Positions 1 through 6,723 of a stretch of DNA of 40,631 nt are shown here, one piece after another. This DNA comes from a virus: positions 1-40,631 of IMG/VR virus record IMGVR_UViG_3300017772_000031. The stretch is one strand, 5' to 3'. The position numbers and the translations under genes are program-made. The notes below the pieces were generated by a model. The model did not search any database and was not told the origin of the DNA. It saw nothing but the letters and a program-made list of their open reading frames with translations. The stretch's first letter is position 1. Every line of letters starts with the position of its first letter.

Positions 1-1
1 C

Positions 2-172
2 AGCGAGGCTGTCAACGAGGTCGAGCATGACCTCGACCAGCTAATCGGAGAGGGGTGGGCAGACCCGCTCTACGAGGAGGCTGTCCAGGTCTCGCTTGAG
101 AGCGACGTGCTCCCCACGCTGCGAGAGAGCCTCGACACCGTGCTGCGATTCTGCGACGAGTGGAGCAGATGA
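2..172 (+). CDS. 3' part of a small hypothetical protein cut by the window start
   Basis: An open frame runs from base 2 to TGA at 170-172 (56 codons, no start in view here). It encodes an acidic peptide rich in Glu, Asp and Leu that ends RFCDEWSR. Its stop overlaps the next ATG in an ATGA junction, as in the real genes that follow. If the window ends are joined, bases 40621-40631 supply ATG AAC ACA AG in the same frame, giving a complete 60-residue protein. I recognise no family. The reading frame is seen directly; the circular join is inferred. Confidence 0.6.
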   Translation, partial: SEAVNEVEHDLDQLIGEGWADPLYEEAVQVSLESDVLPTLRESLDTVLRFCDEWSR

Positions 173-324
173 GCCAACCCAAACGAAAGCTACTCGTCTC
201 GCTGCGGGCATTGATTGCCCGTGGCGGGGCGGGCGCAGGGACGCACACCAACCGAGAGATGGACCTCCGCAAGGGGAGGTCTCGCAAGACCAAGCACAAA
301 TCAAGGAGACACGACAATGACTAG
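169..324 (+). CDS. small basic hypothetical protein (51 aa)
   Basis: Begins with ATG at 169, overlapping the previous stop (ATGA), and ends at TAG 322-324, 8 bases into the next gene. The product starts MSQPKRKLLVSLRAL and its C-terminal half is rich in Lys and Arg, suggesting nucleic-acid contact at most. Evidence is limited to position and overlap style, both matching the compact operon around it. No family is recognised, and it could be a chance frame between two real genes. Confidence 0.4.
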   Translation: MSQPKRKLLVSLRALIARGGAGAGTHTNREMDLRKGRSRKTKHKSRRHDND

Positions 325-667
325 GGACGACGTGATGACGCTGGAGACGGTCCTGTGCGAGGGCACGATGGACATGGAGACGGTGTCGAGGATGCAGAGC
401 ATGCTCTACGGGATGGACTCCCCCGTGGGCTCCACCCAAATAAGACTGATGAGCCTTCTGACCTGCCTCGATGAGGCTGAGGATGAGTTGACCGAGATGG
501 GTGGCGACCAGGACGATGAGCGAGTCTCGCACCTGTGGCACAGGATGCGGATGGGCATCGACAGTCTCAACGACGCGATGGACCGTGAGAGGTTCCGTGC
601 GACGACGCTCGAGGCTCTTCGGGCAATGAGCAACGGGTTCGGCATGGACCTGGGGGGTGGGGCATGA
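317..667 (+). CDS. hypothetical protein (116 aa)
   Basis: ATG at 317 is preceded by an AAGGAG ribosome-binding site about nine bases upstream, which favours this start over the longer upstream frame. The protein is acidic, methionine-rich and looks helical (heptad-like MTLETV...METVSRMQSML, then LTCLDEAEDELTEMG). No signal peptide or membrane segment is visible. It overlaps the next gene by four bases (ATGA). No family is recognised; an early accessory protein is likely from its place in the early operon. Confidence 0.65.
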   Translation: MTRDDVMTLETVLCEGTMDMETVSRMQSMLYGMDSPVGSTQIRLMSLLTCLDEAEDELTEMGGDQDDERVSHLWHRMRMGIDSLNDAMDRERFRATTLEALRAMSNGFGMDLGGGA

Positions 668-876
668 CGCGGGCAGTGACCGTGACGGTTGGGCGAGAGT
701 CTGAGAAGCCGGGTACAGGCTGGGAGGACATCTCGGTCGAACTCATGGAGGTCGAGGGTCGGTGGACCGTCCGCTACGCCATCGGTGAGGATGGTGACGA
801 CGTGACGCTGAGTGATGACGAGAGGATCGCAGCAATGCTCATGGCATGGGCTGGCAATGACGAGACAGGCCGATAA
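664..876 (+). CDS. hypothetical protein (70 aa)
   Basis: ATG at 664 overlaps the previous stop. The 70-residue acidic product reads as a small beta-rich domain (VTVTVGRES...WEDISVELMEVEGRWTVRYAIGED) followed by a helix (DDERIAAMLMAWAGND). No catalytic motif, signal peptide or membrane segment is visible, and no family is recognised. It is followed by 22 noncoding bases holding the strong ribosome-binding site of the recombinase-like gene. Confidence 0.6.
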   Translation: MTRAVTVTVGRESEKPGTGWEDISVELMEVEGRWTVRYAIGEDGDDVTLSDDERIAAMLMAWAGNDETGR

Positions 877-898
877 CACACAACGGAGGACGAGGACG

Positions 899-1561
899 AT
901 GACGAGGTATGCATACCTGCGGGGAACCGCAGCAGAGAGACACCATCAGAGCAACTGTCTATATGATTCAGACCTTCTCTCTGAGGCGTGGAGAGACAGG
1001 GACCAAACATTCGACGAGTCCATCAGGGACACATCGACCATCGAGACACCGCTGGAGTCTCGAAAGGCAGTGCGGTCCCTGCTGGCTCGAGTCGGAGCGG
1101 GAGACACCGTCTTCCTCGCCTCGCTGTCGGATGTGTCAAACGACCCGCTGCAGGCGTCAGTGTTCGCTGGGATGATCACAAGCTCTGGAGCCTCGCTTCA
1201 GCCCGTAGACGGAGCCCCGGAGGCTGAGGTGAGCATGACCATGTCGGGCATGGTTGCTCTCATGGAGACCCACCGGAGGGTGTCCGAAGCGGTCAGCAAG
1301 GCTCGACGTGTCATCGACAACGACCGAGTGTTCCAGGGGGGCCGAGTGCCCTACGGAAAGCGTCTCGAGAACGGCTTTCTCATGGTCGATGAGCATGAGC
1401 AGGAGGGGATCGCCCACGCTATCTCTCTGCGGTCGAAGGGGATGTCTCTGCACAAGATATGTCGGAGACTGGAGGAGTTGGGGTACAGGCCGAAGAGCGG
1501 ACGCCAGTGGTACGCGACGGGGGTCCGGCGACTCATCAATTCGCACTCGGACAAGCCATGA
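899..1561 (+). CDS. serine-recombinase-like protein with degenerate active site
   Basis: 220 residues. ATG at 899 has GGAGGA eight bases upstream, better supported than the longer frame. The layout follows small serine recombinases: an N-terminal resolvase-like domain (YAYLRGT at 4-10, GDTVFLASLSDVSND at 68-82) and a C-terminal 'recombinase' DNA-binding region (GGRVPYGKRL at 147-156, EEG..I..RSKGMSLHKICRRLEELG, then SGRQW). In active enzymes the first motif is R-x-S with the nucleophilic serine, and the second carries Arg in LDRLxR. Here the serine position is Gly/Thr and the arginines are Asp and Asn. I infer a DNA-binding pseudoenzyme. It is coupled to queC by an ATGA overlap, so it may regulate or target the modification module. 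Confidence 0.75.
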   Translation: MTRYAYLRGTAAERHHQSNCLYDSDLLSEAWRDRDQTFDESIRDTSTIETPLESRKAVRSLLARVGAGDTVFLASLSDVSNDPLQASVFAGMITSSGASLQPVDGAPEAEVSMTMSGMVALMETHRRVSEAVSKARRVIDNDRVFQGGRVPYGKRLENGFLMVDEHEQEGIAHAISLRSKGMSLHKICRRLEELGYRPKSGRQWYATGVRRLINSHSDKP

Positions 1562-2307
1562 GCCCGACTCTTAGCCGAGTTCTTCTTTCTGGGGGCATGG
1601 ACTCCACCCTATGTCTCATCCTTGCTCTGCGAGAAAACCCATCAGTCGAAGCTGTAGCATGCGACTACGGGCAGAGGCATCGACGTGAACTTGGACAGGC
1701 TGTTCTCATCGCACAAACTCTCTCTGTCCCCCTGAGGGTCGTTCGCGGGCTCGATGTCGGAACAGGACGGCTTACAGGGGAGTCGGGCGAACTCGACTCT
1801 GCTGGTGCGGTGCTTCCCGGTCGCAATCGAGCACTTATTCGAGCCGCAGGATGGCTGGACGGAATACGGGCTGACAAGGTCTGGATAGGGGCTACAGCAG
1901 ACGACTATGAGTCGTTCGTTGACTGCAGGCGATCTTATTTTGACGACCTGGAGGCAGAGTGGGCTCCTCGAGAGGGTTCTACGATGACGATTTGCTCTCC
2001 CCTCGTCACAAAGAGGAAGTCACAAATCGTTTCGATGTTTCGCGAGTACGGAGCAAGCAACCTCCTGACCCACACATATTCCTGTTACCGGGGAGAGAAA
2101 CTCGCTTGTGGGCACTGCGGCGCGTGTCGCTCACGGGTACAGGGCTTCTATGAGGCTGGAGTGAGAGACCCAGGGGCCTATTTTGACAGGAGCCTGCTCT
2201 CACCATGCACATCCTGCCTCGTCATGGGCAAACCAACCCCTCCTGGCATTCGATGTCACGGTTCCGGTGGATGGTCTGACTCTCATCGCGAGAGGAAGGA
2301 AGGATGA
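1558..2307 (+). CDS. queC: QueC-like 7-cyano-7-deazaguanine (preQ0) synthase
   Basis: 249 residues, about the usual QueC length. QueC turns 7-carboxy-7-deazaguanine, ammonia and ATP into preQ0. The PP-loop SGGMDS is at 11-16, CDYGQRHRREL at 35-45, PGRNRAL at 87-93 and VDCRRSYFDDL at 121-131. The zinc site is C176, C184, C187 and C190 (SCY...CGHCGAC). An extra C-terminal tail adds CTSC at 217-220 and C233. The start at 1558 is chosen because the PP-loop then begins at residue 11, as usual, and because it forms an ATGA overlap with the gene before; the longer frame would run well inside that gene. It is coupled to dpdA by a second ATGA overlap. The GAT domain needed for archaeosine-type products is absent, so preQ0 is the expected product. 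Confidence 0.93.
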   Translation: MSPTLSRVLLSGGMDSTLCLILALRENPSVEAVACDYGQRHRRELGQAVLIAQTLSVPLRVVRGLDVGTGRLTGESGELDSAGAVLPGRNRALIRAAGWLDGIRADKVWIGATADDYESFVDCRRSYFDDLEAEWAPREGSTMTICSPLVTKRKSQIVSMFREYGASNLLTHTYSCYRGEKLACGHCGACRSRVQGFYEAGVRDPGAYFDRSLLSPCTSCLVMGKPTPPGIRCHGSGGWSDSHRERKEG

Positions 2308-3074
2308 GTCACGCACAGGAGGTTTGCGCTCGTTTGCAGGAAAACATAAACGAATCGCCAGTAACTGACCCAGCAAATGGACGTGAATACCTAGAGTACA
2401 AGCCTTCTTCGTCACCTTTTTTGTCGATGGGTCGGGTTTCTGGGCCGATGATCCCATACGCATCGCGGACACCCATGCGAAATGCGGTCGATGCGATGGT
2501 GAAGTACGGGTGGAGGATGCTAATTGAGCCGTCTCAAGAGGAGTTCTCGTATGGCATGACACCGTCACCACTTCCCTACATGGTAGACAACGGAGCTTGG
2601 GGATGCTCGCAAAGAGGTATTGAGTGGGACGGAAATTTGTTTCTCAACTATTTGGGAAAGTGGGGCAGCTCTGCAGACATGGTTGTCCTACCCGACATTG
2701 TTTCGGGTGGAGGCAAAAGCCTTGAGTTGTCTGTCCGTTGGATAGACGTGGTGCAAGCCTTTGGGTCGCCAATTCTCCTGGCAGTCCAAGATGGAATGAG
2801 TGAAGAGGATGTTCGGCCCATCCTGTTACGGCACAATGTTGGGCTTTTTGTGGGCGGTTCCACCGAGTGGAAGTTGAAGACCCTTCCCCTGTGGGGTCGG
2901 ATCGCTAGGGAGGTCGGCTGCTGGGCGCACGCTGCAAGAGTGAACACGGCAAAAAGGGTGAAAGCCTGCCAGTTGGCCGGGATGAACTCTTTCGACGGAA
3001 CCACTGTGACCAAATGGCCCTCTACTATTCGACTTGTTGACAACGCGAGGAGACAAACATGTCTATTCCGATGA
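2304..3074 (+). CDS. dpdA: DpdA-type DNA 7-deazaguanine transglycosylase
   Basis: 256 residues, a TGT-fold paralogue that swaps guanine in DNA for preQ0 or a derivative. Visible signatures are DNGAWG at 95-100 and LPDIV at 129-133 (candidate catalytic aspartates), VQDG at 161-164, VGGSTEWKLKTL at 183-194, HAARVNTAKRVKAC at 209-222 and NSFDGT at 228-233. The pattern VGGSTEWK followed by H..RVN...R and FDGT is typical of the phage DpdA group rather than tRNA-acting TGT, which is longer and has a different zinc site. ATG at 2304 overlaps the queC stop and follows GGAAGGA. With QueC next door, the likely modification is dPreQ0; this is inferred. Confidence 0.9.
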   Translation: MSHAQEVCARLQENINESPVTDPANGREYLEYKPSSSPFLSMGRVSGPMIPYASRTPMRNAVDAMVKYGWRMLIEPSQEEFSYGMTPSPLPYMVDNGAWGCSQRGIEWDGNLFLNYLGKWGSSADMVVLPDIVSGGGKSLELSVRWIDVVQAFGSPILLAVQDGMSEEDVRPILLRHNVGLFVGGSTEWKLKTLPLWGRIAREVGCWAHAARVNTAKRVKACQLAGMNSFDGTTVTKWPSTIRLVDNARRQTCLFR

Positions 3075-3268
3075 CCGACCACACACGATGCGTCGTCCGC
3101 TCCACCCTCTATGGTCCGTGGGCCTCCTGCGGTCCTGAGTGCCTTGTGGTGGAGCGTTACGCTTGGGGCATGGGGGCACGGGGAGAGCCGCTCCCTGATG
3201 AGGTGCCAGACCTCGCACGGGAGGCGTGGCAGCATGGCGAGCGAGTGACCAGGAGGGCGAGGCGATGA
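3059..3268 (+). CDS. hypothetical protein (69 aa)
   Basis: ATG at 3059 lies inside the end of dpdA (16-base overlap) after a purine-rich GAGGAG stretch. The stop forms an ATGA overlap with the next gene. The product has two close cysteines (WASCGPECLVVERYAWGMG) and a basic C-terminus (ERVTRRARR). No membrane segment or known motif is visible and no family is recognised. Gene spacing on both sides is the main support. Confidence 0.6.
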   Translation: MSIPMTDHTRCVVRSTLYGPWASCGPECLVVERYAWGMGARGEPLPDEVPDLAREAWQHGERVTRRARR

Positions 3269-3600
3269 TGAAAAGACTGTTGATAGCTCTGGCTCTCTCC
3301 TTTCCCGTGTCGCTCGCTGCTGGGGATGACCCCGAAGTCCTGATGAAGTCTCGATGCGTGGGGGAGTGGGAGGATGACTTCCGCATGCAGAGGTACTGCG
3401 TGGACAAGGAAATTGTCTCCATGACCCAGGTCGGGGAGTACATCGAGAAGCATGGTCTGCATGAGAAGGATTCGTCCGACCCCCGATATCGGATCTTGTC
3501 GAAGTGCCTCTACGAGTGGACCGACGAGCACGGCCCATATTGGAGGATGGTCCACTATTGCAATCGGAAGCAGGCCGAAGCCTGGGAGTCGATGAGATGA
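3265..3600 (+). CDS. secreted or periplasmic protein with duplicated Cys-x3-W motif
   Basis: 111 residues. ATGATG at 3265 overlaps the previous stop. Residues 1-19 form a classical signal peptide (MMKRLLIALALSFPVSLAA). The mature part holds two copies of one pattern: C31..EW.DDFRMQRYC45 and C81LYEWTDEHG..RMVHYC99, each followed by a polar stretch. The paired cysteines suggest one disulfide per repeat in an oxidising compartment. It is the last gene before the structured gap at 3601-3808. An envelope role such as superinfection exclusion is possible but not shown by the sequence. Confidence 0.75.
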   Translation: MMKRLLIALALSFPVSLAAGDDPEVLMKSRCVGEWEDDFRMQRYCVDKEIVSMTQVGEYIEKHGLHEKDSSDPRYRILSKCLYEWTDEHGPYWRMVHYCNRKQAEAWESMR

Positions 3601-3662
3601 TCTCGCCCACACCCTTGACCCCGAACCCAGCGGACCACTAGAGTCCATCCACGTCCTTCGGG

Positions 3663-3793
3663 TCGCTCTTGGTTGAGCCTCCCCCCTTGTCTCCGGTTGA
3701 TCCCCGGAAAACGGCAAGGGGGGGGGTAGAGAGCGCCCGAACCACCAAGAGCGAGAAGACAAGTCTCTCGCCGCACCCTGCCGTCTCACGGCA
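3663..3793 (+). other. nested stem-loop region upstream of the replication initiator
   Basis: This 208-base gap (3601-3808) has no gene but strong pairing. The outer arms TCGCTCTTGGT (3663-3673) and ACCAAGAGCGA (3744-3754) match perfectly. A middle C-rich arm at 3678-3691 pairs with the G-run arm at 3713-3726 over 14 base pairs, two of them G-T. TCCGG (3692-3696) pairs with CCGGA (3704-3708) around a 7-base loop. Two more hairpins follow: GCGAGA/TCTCGC (3751-3756 with 3766-3771), which competes with the outer arm, and TGCCGT-CTC-ACGGCA (3779-3793), ending just before the ribosome-binding site GGAGAG. No U-tract follows, so this is not a simple terminator. It could be a structured 5' leader, an antisense-controlled switch or a DNA replication element. 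Confidence 0.6.
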
Positions 3794-3808
3794 TCGGAGA
3801 GTTGCGCC

Positions 3809-4765
3809 ATGAAGAGATACAACCGCGTGTCGAGGAACCTGTGGACTGACGGTGGGCTCATCAAGCTCGAGCCGATCAAGTTCTCCGTCCCATGCCTATA
3901 CCTCTACCTGATGACCTGCGACAGACCCACCCGCATCGCAGGTCTGTTGCGGGGAGCGGGGACCATCTGCGACGACACCGGATGGTCACCGGATAGGGTA
4001 TCCGATGGGGTATCCGCACTGCATAAGGAGGGGCTACTCACAGTGAGTTCGAGACCCTCCTACATCCTCGTCCATGAGGCTCTCGCGTTCGACCTACCCG
4101 ACCCAGGGAAGGCGACTGTCGGAGCACTCAGAGACCTCGACTCTCTGCCCGACTGCGAGCCTGTTCGACTCGCCAGGTCCATCATCGAGGACAGGGGACT
4201 GGATAGGGTATCCGATAGGGTATCCGATAGGGTATCGGTATCCCATGCGAAGCCAGGAACAGGAACAGGAACAGGAACAGATACCCCCAAGCCCCCTACG
4301 GGGGTGAGTCGGTCTGTTGATTCTGTCTGGACATCCTGGCGGTCTCATCACCCGACAGCCCGAAAGGCTCCGACAGCAGGCCAGCGAAGGACGATCACCT
4401 CGAGGCTCAAAGACTACAGCGAACAGGAGATCGCTCAATACTTCTTGTGGCTCAAGGAGTCTGACCATGAGCGAGCGAAATACTGTCGAGAGCATGGGCA
4501 TGACGGCTTCAGTTCTGTCATGCGCCCCAGCAACATCGACGAGCGGATGGACTGGGTCCACCAGTGGACAATCGAGGACAGCCCAGAGAACTCATATCCC
4601 ATGTGGCTCGAGCATGACGTGATGAGCAAAGTCCGTCGTGAGCGACTGGGCAGTGATGACCTGACGGATGACCTGCTGATGGCCCATCCGAGAGCATCTG
4701 AGACCACGCCGCTTCAGCGTGAACGGGTCATGGAGATGTGCCGAACACAGATGGGTTGGTCGTGA
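3809..4765 (+). CDS. replication initiator, O-like, with winged-helix N-terminus
   Basis: 318 residues. ATG at 3809 follows GGAGAG. The N-terminus (about 20-90) matches phage replication winged-helix domains: IKFSVPCLYLYLMT, a glycine-rich RIAGLLRGAG, then VSDGVSALHKEGLLTV. A low-complexity linker (DRVS repeats, then GTGTGTGT, about 130-160) is encoded by DNA repeats that look like origin iterons. The C-terminal region (VWTSWRSHHPTAR, RRTITSRLKDYSEQEIAQYFLWLKES, about 170-225) resembles the DNA-binding or helicase-recruiting part of such proteins. The DnaB-like gene follows immediately, as with lambda O/P and P22 18/12. It should bind the origin and load the helicase. Confidence 0.75.
   Translation: MKRYNRVSRNLWTDGGLIKLEPIKFSVPCLYLYLMTCDRPTRIAGLLRGAGTICDDTGWSPDRVSDGVSALHKEGLLTVSSRPSYILVHEALAFDLPDPGKATVGALRDLDSLPDCEPVRLARSIIEDRGLDRVSDRVSDRVSVSHAKPGTGTGTGTDTPKPPTGVSRSVDSVWTSWRSHHPTARKAPTAGQRRTITSRLKDYSEQEIAQYFLWLKESDHERAKYCREHGHDGFSSVMRPSNIDERMDWVHQWTIEDSPENSYPMWLEHDVMSKVRRERLGSDDLTDDLLMAHPRASETTPLQRERVMEMCRTQMGWS
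3991..4015 (+). repeat. iteron pair 1 inside the initiator gene
   Basis: GATAGGGTATCC at 3992-4003 is followed directly by GATGGGGTATCC at 4004-4015, a 12-base direct repeat with one mismatch. With the preceding G, the first copy reads GGATA-GGG-TATCC, a perfect dyad. Both repeat and dyad match the second cluster at 4201-4243. Confidence 0.7.
4201..4243 (+). repeat. iteron cluster 2, candidate replication origin
   Basis: Three tandem 12-base units occupy 4202-4213, 4214-4225 and 4226-4237 (GATAGGGTATCC twice, then GATAGGGTATCG), followed by a partial GGTATCCC. Each unit has GGATA/TATCC dyad symmetry. They encode the DRVS repeats of the initiator linker. Origins nested in the initiator gene are known for lambdoid O genes. 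Binding by the encoded protein is inferred. Confidence 0.65.
4255..4304 (+). repeat. AGGAAC x4 tract and C5/G5 hairpin beside the iterons
   Basis: Four perfect AGGAAC hexamers fill 4255-4278 (encoding Gly-Thr repeats). They are followed by CCCCC-TAC-GGGGG at 4292-4304, a tight hairpin. The tract is purine-rich on the plus strand, so it could serve as the unwinding or strand-bias element next to the iterons. Confidence 0.6.
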
Positions 4766-6066
4766 GCCTCCCAGACCGAGTGCCCCACGACATTGGTGCG
4801 GAGAGGGCTCTACTCGGAGCCGTTCTCCTCTCCCCTGGTGTGTTCCACCTGGCTCAGGGAGAGGGATTCACGAAGGAGCACTTCTTCAAGGAGGCAAGCC
4901 GACTCATCTGGGATGTTTTCGCGTACTGCGACCGAGCAGGGTCTCTCGATGTGACCCTCGTTGCGGGAAGGTTGGAGGAGCTGGGCAAACTCGAACGCAT
5001 TGGTGGGGTCGTTTGGCTGCTCGACCTGTCTGCGTCGTGCCCCAGCATCCACAACGCAAAGCGATACGTCGAGACCATCATGCGTCATGCCCGGTCGAGA
5101 GCCCTGCTTCTCGCTGGGGAGCAGATGCGACACGCCATCCTGTCTGGTGAGAACCCAGACGACGCTGCAGCAATCGTGAACAGGACGTTCGCTGAGGGGC
5201 AGGTTGACCCAGCCTCTGCAGAGTGGGCGTCCGACACCATCGACAGGCTTAGGCCACAGTTCAGTGCTCGACAGAAGCCGGATAGGTTCTTGCCCCTGGA
5301 GAGCAGGGTTCTGAGAGGGATGGTCGGAGGGATCGCGAAAGGACACATCCTCCTTGTCGTTGGCCTACCCGGCATGGGCAAAAGCGTATTCATGGATGGA
5401 CTGTGCGTTGACCTCGCTGTCGAGCATGGCATCTCTGGATGTCTGTTCAGCCTCGAGATGAGCCTCGACGCGGTCACCGAGAGGAGAATCAGCAGGCTCG
5501 CGTCCGTCAACTACGGAGCGGTGCAGGACCGACAGGTCACTGACGAGGAGCTATTTCACGTAGACCAGGCGATGAACCGTCTGGACACCGCCCCCCTGAT
5601 GACCGACGAAAAGCTCTATACGGTCCACCAACTGTGCGCTCGCGCTCGAGCAGGCCAGAGAGAGCATGAGTGGCAATGGATAGGCATCGACCATCTGCAT
5701 GAGTTTCGGAAGACGGACCCGAACATGAGTCCGCAGGCGCACATGCAGGAGGTTGCTGACGCCCTGCATGAGTTGTGCAAGACCACGAAGCTTGCAGTCA
5801 TTCTCGGAGCGCAGATGAACTCGGAGGCTCGTAACCGAAAAGACCCCCGACCTCGTCTCGGAGACGTGCGGTACGGCAAGCCGGTGGAAGAGAAGGCTGC
5901 AGTCATGCTGGGCATCTACAGGGACCACGTCATCAACCCCTCGCCTGAGCGTAGGTTTGAGGTGGACATCAACGCTGCGAAGAGCCGGTTTGGAACCGGT
6001 GGAAGATGCATCATGCGCTGGGAGGGTCACTTCCAGCGCGTAGTCGATACGCCCATAGGGTTTTAA
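4738..6066 (+). CDS. dnaB: DnaB-like replicative DNA helicase
   Basis: Up to 442 residues; hexameric 5'-3' helicase expected at the fork. The N-terminal domain has the DnaB pattern HDIGAERALLGAVLLSP (17-33). Walker A is GLPGMGKS at 209-216, followed by CLFSLEMS (235-242) and a Walker B-like WIGIDHLHEF. A sensor segment LAVILGAQMNSEARNRKD and GDVRYGKPVEEKAAVML follow. Two GTG starts are possible, 4738 and 4762. The second gives a GTGA overlap with the initiator; neither has a strong ribosome-binding site, which suggests translational coupling. Its place right after the initiator supports a paired replisome role using host polymerase. Confidence 0.93.
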   Translation: MPNTDGLVVSLPDRVPHDIGAERALLGAVLLSPGVFHLAQGEGFTKEHFFKEASRLIWDVFAYCDRAGSLDVTLVAGRLEELGKLERIGGVVWLLDLSASCPSIHNAKRYVETIMRHARSRALLLAGEQMRHAILSGENPDDAAAIVNRTFAEGQVDPASAEWASDTIDRLRPQFSARQKPDRFLPLESRVLRGMVGGIAKGHILLVVGLPGMGKSVFMDGLCVDLAVEHGISGCLFSLEMSLDAVTERRISRLASVNYGAVQDRQVTDEELFHVDQAMNRLDTAPLMTDEKLYTVHQLCARARAGQREHEWQWIGIDHLHEFRKTDPNMSPQAHMQEVADALHELCKTTKLAVILGAQMNSEARNRKDPRPRLGDVRYGKPVEEKAAVMLGIYRDHVINPSPERRFEVDINAAKSRFGTGGRCIMRWEGHFQRVVDTPIGF

Positions 6067-6077
6067 GGAGGAGAGAC

Positions 6078-6263
6078 ATGGACAACGAAGCACCAGTCAG
6101 AGAGATGCACCCCGAAGACTTCTGGAAACCATCACCGGACTGGGTCATCTGCCCTGTCTGCAAGGGTCATGGGGTGGGGGAGAGAGACCTGTGCGACCTG
6201 TGCGAGGGGGCGAGGGTAATATCTGTAGAGACATTTAACACATGGAGTTCCCTGGAGGAGTGA
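6078..6263 (+). CDS. small zinc-ribbon protein (DnaJ-like CxxCxGxG)
   Basis: 61 residues, ATG at 6078 with AAGGAGGAG just upstream. It carries CPVCKGHGVGERDLCDLCEGAR, written here in parts as CPVCKGHG and CDLCEG, a single zinc knuckle like those in the DnaJ cysteine-rich domain. The rest is short and acidic. It overlaps the next gene by four bases if that starts at GTG 6260. Its role is unknown; it is one of several mini zinc proteins in this phage. Confidence 0.7.
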   Translation: MDNEAPVREMHPEDFWKPSPDWVICPVCKGHGVGERDLCDLCEGARVISVETFNTWSSLEE

Positions 6264-6493
6264 GCGACAAGCCGAAGATCGTCCTAACGCTGGACCGTTG
6301 CGAGCACTACGCAGTGGCTGAGTGGTTGGAGAAGTTCTGCAGAGCATGCGGACAGCCGTATGTCGCGCTCGATGCGTGTTCTGTGTGTGGTGAGCCTGCG
6401 CTCCAGGCCCAGGTGCAGGAGAGCAGCCAGAGGGACGAGGCTTCGGAGTTCGCTATCGCGCTCGACGTGATGGGGGTGGGGGGAGACGGGTGA
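6260..6493 (+). CDS. small zinc-ribbon protein
   Basis: 77 residues from GTG 6260 (GTGA overlap with the previous stop), or 83 residues from ATG 6242. The GGAGGA directly before 6260 is too close to be ideal, so the start is uncertain. Motifs CRACG and CSVCG about 16 residues apart form a likely zinc ribbon after a short region (KIVLTLDRCEHYAVAEWLEKF). The acidic C-terminus overlaps the next gene (GTGA). Function is unknown. Confidence 0.6.
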   Translation: MSDKPKIVLTLDRCEHYAVAEWLEKFCRACGQPYVALDACSVCGEPALQAQVQESSQRDEASEFAIALDVMGVGGDG

Positions 6494-6723
6494 CCGATAG
6501 CGAGAAAGAGATGTACGAGGAGAGGGTCTCAATAATCTTGGAGTCTGGTGACATCCCCGCGTGGAAAGCGAGGATGACCGCAAGCAAGCAACTAGAGAGA
6601 TGGAGGAGTCATGCAGGACACATACGGAGGGATGCCACCGTTCGTTTCGGGGTCGGAGACATCGGAGAAGGCGTCCTCGAGGGCGAAAGAGTCAGCGTCC
6701 TCGATGAGGGAGCGAGTACATAG
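6490..6723 (+). CDS. hypothetical protein (77 aa) overlapping the next gene
   Basis: GTG at 6490 overlaps the previous stop. The first ~45 residues (TDSEKEMYEERVSIILESGDIPAWKARMTASKQLERW) look like a genuine helical small protein. The 3' part overlaps the winged-helix gene at 6611 by 113 bases in another frame and is less protein-like. It may truly overlap, or a short version may be real. No family is recognised. Confidence 0.5.
   Translation: MTDSEKEMYEERVSIILESGDIPAWKARMTASKQLERWRSHAGHIRRDATVRFGVGDIGEGVLEGERVSVLDEGAST

Noticed and set aside
899-1561. Active integrase or resolvase indicating a temperate phage
   Set aside because: The serine and arginine positions needed for catalysis are not present, and no attachment site or full repressor is seen.
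2648-3610. 320-aa minus-strand frame
   Set aside because: Antisense to dpdA and the secreted protein gene. Composition is rich in Arg, Pro and Ser as expected of a shadow frame.
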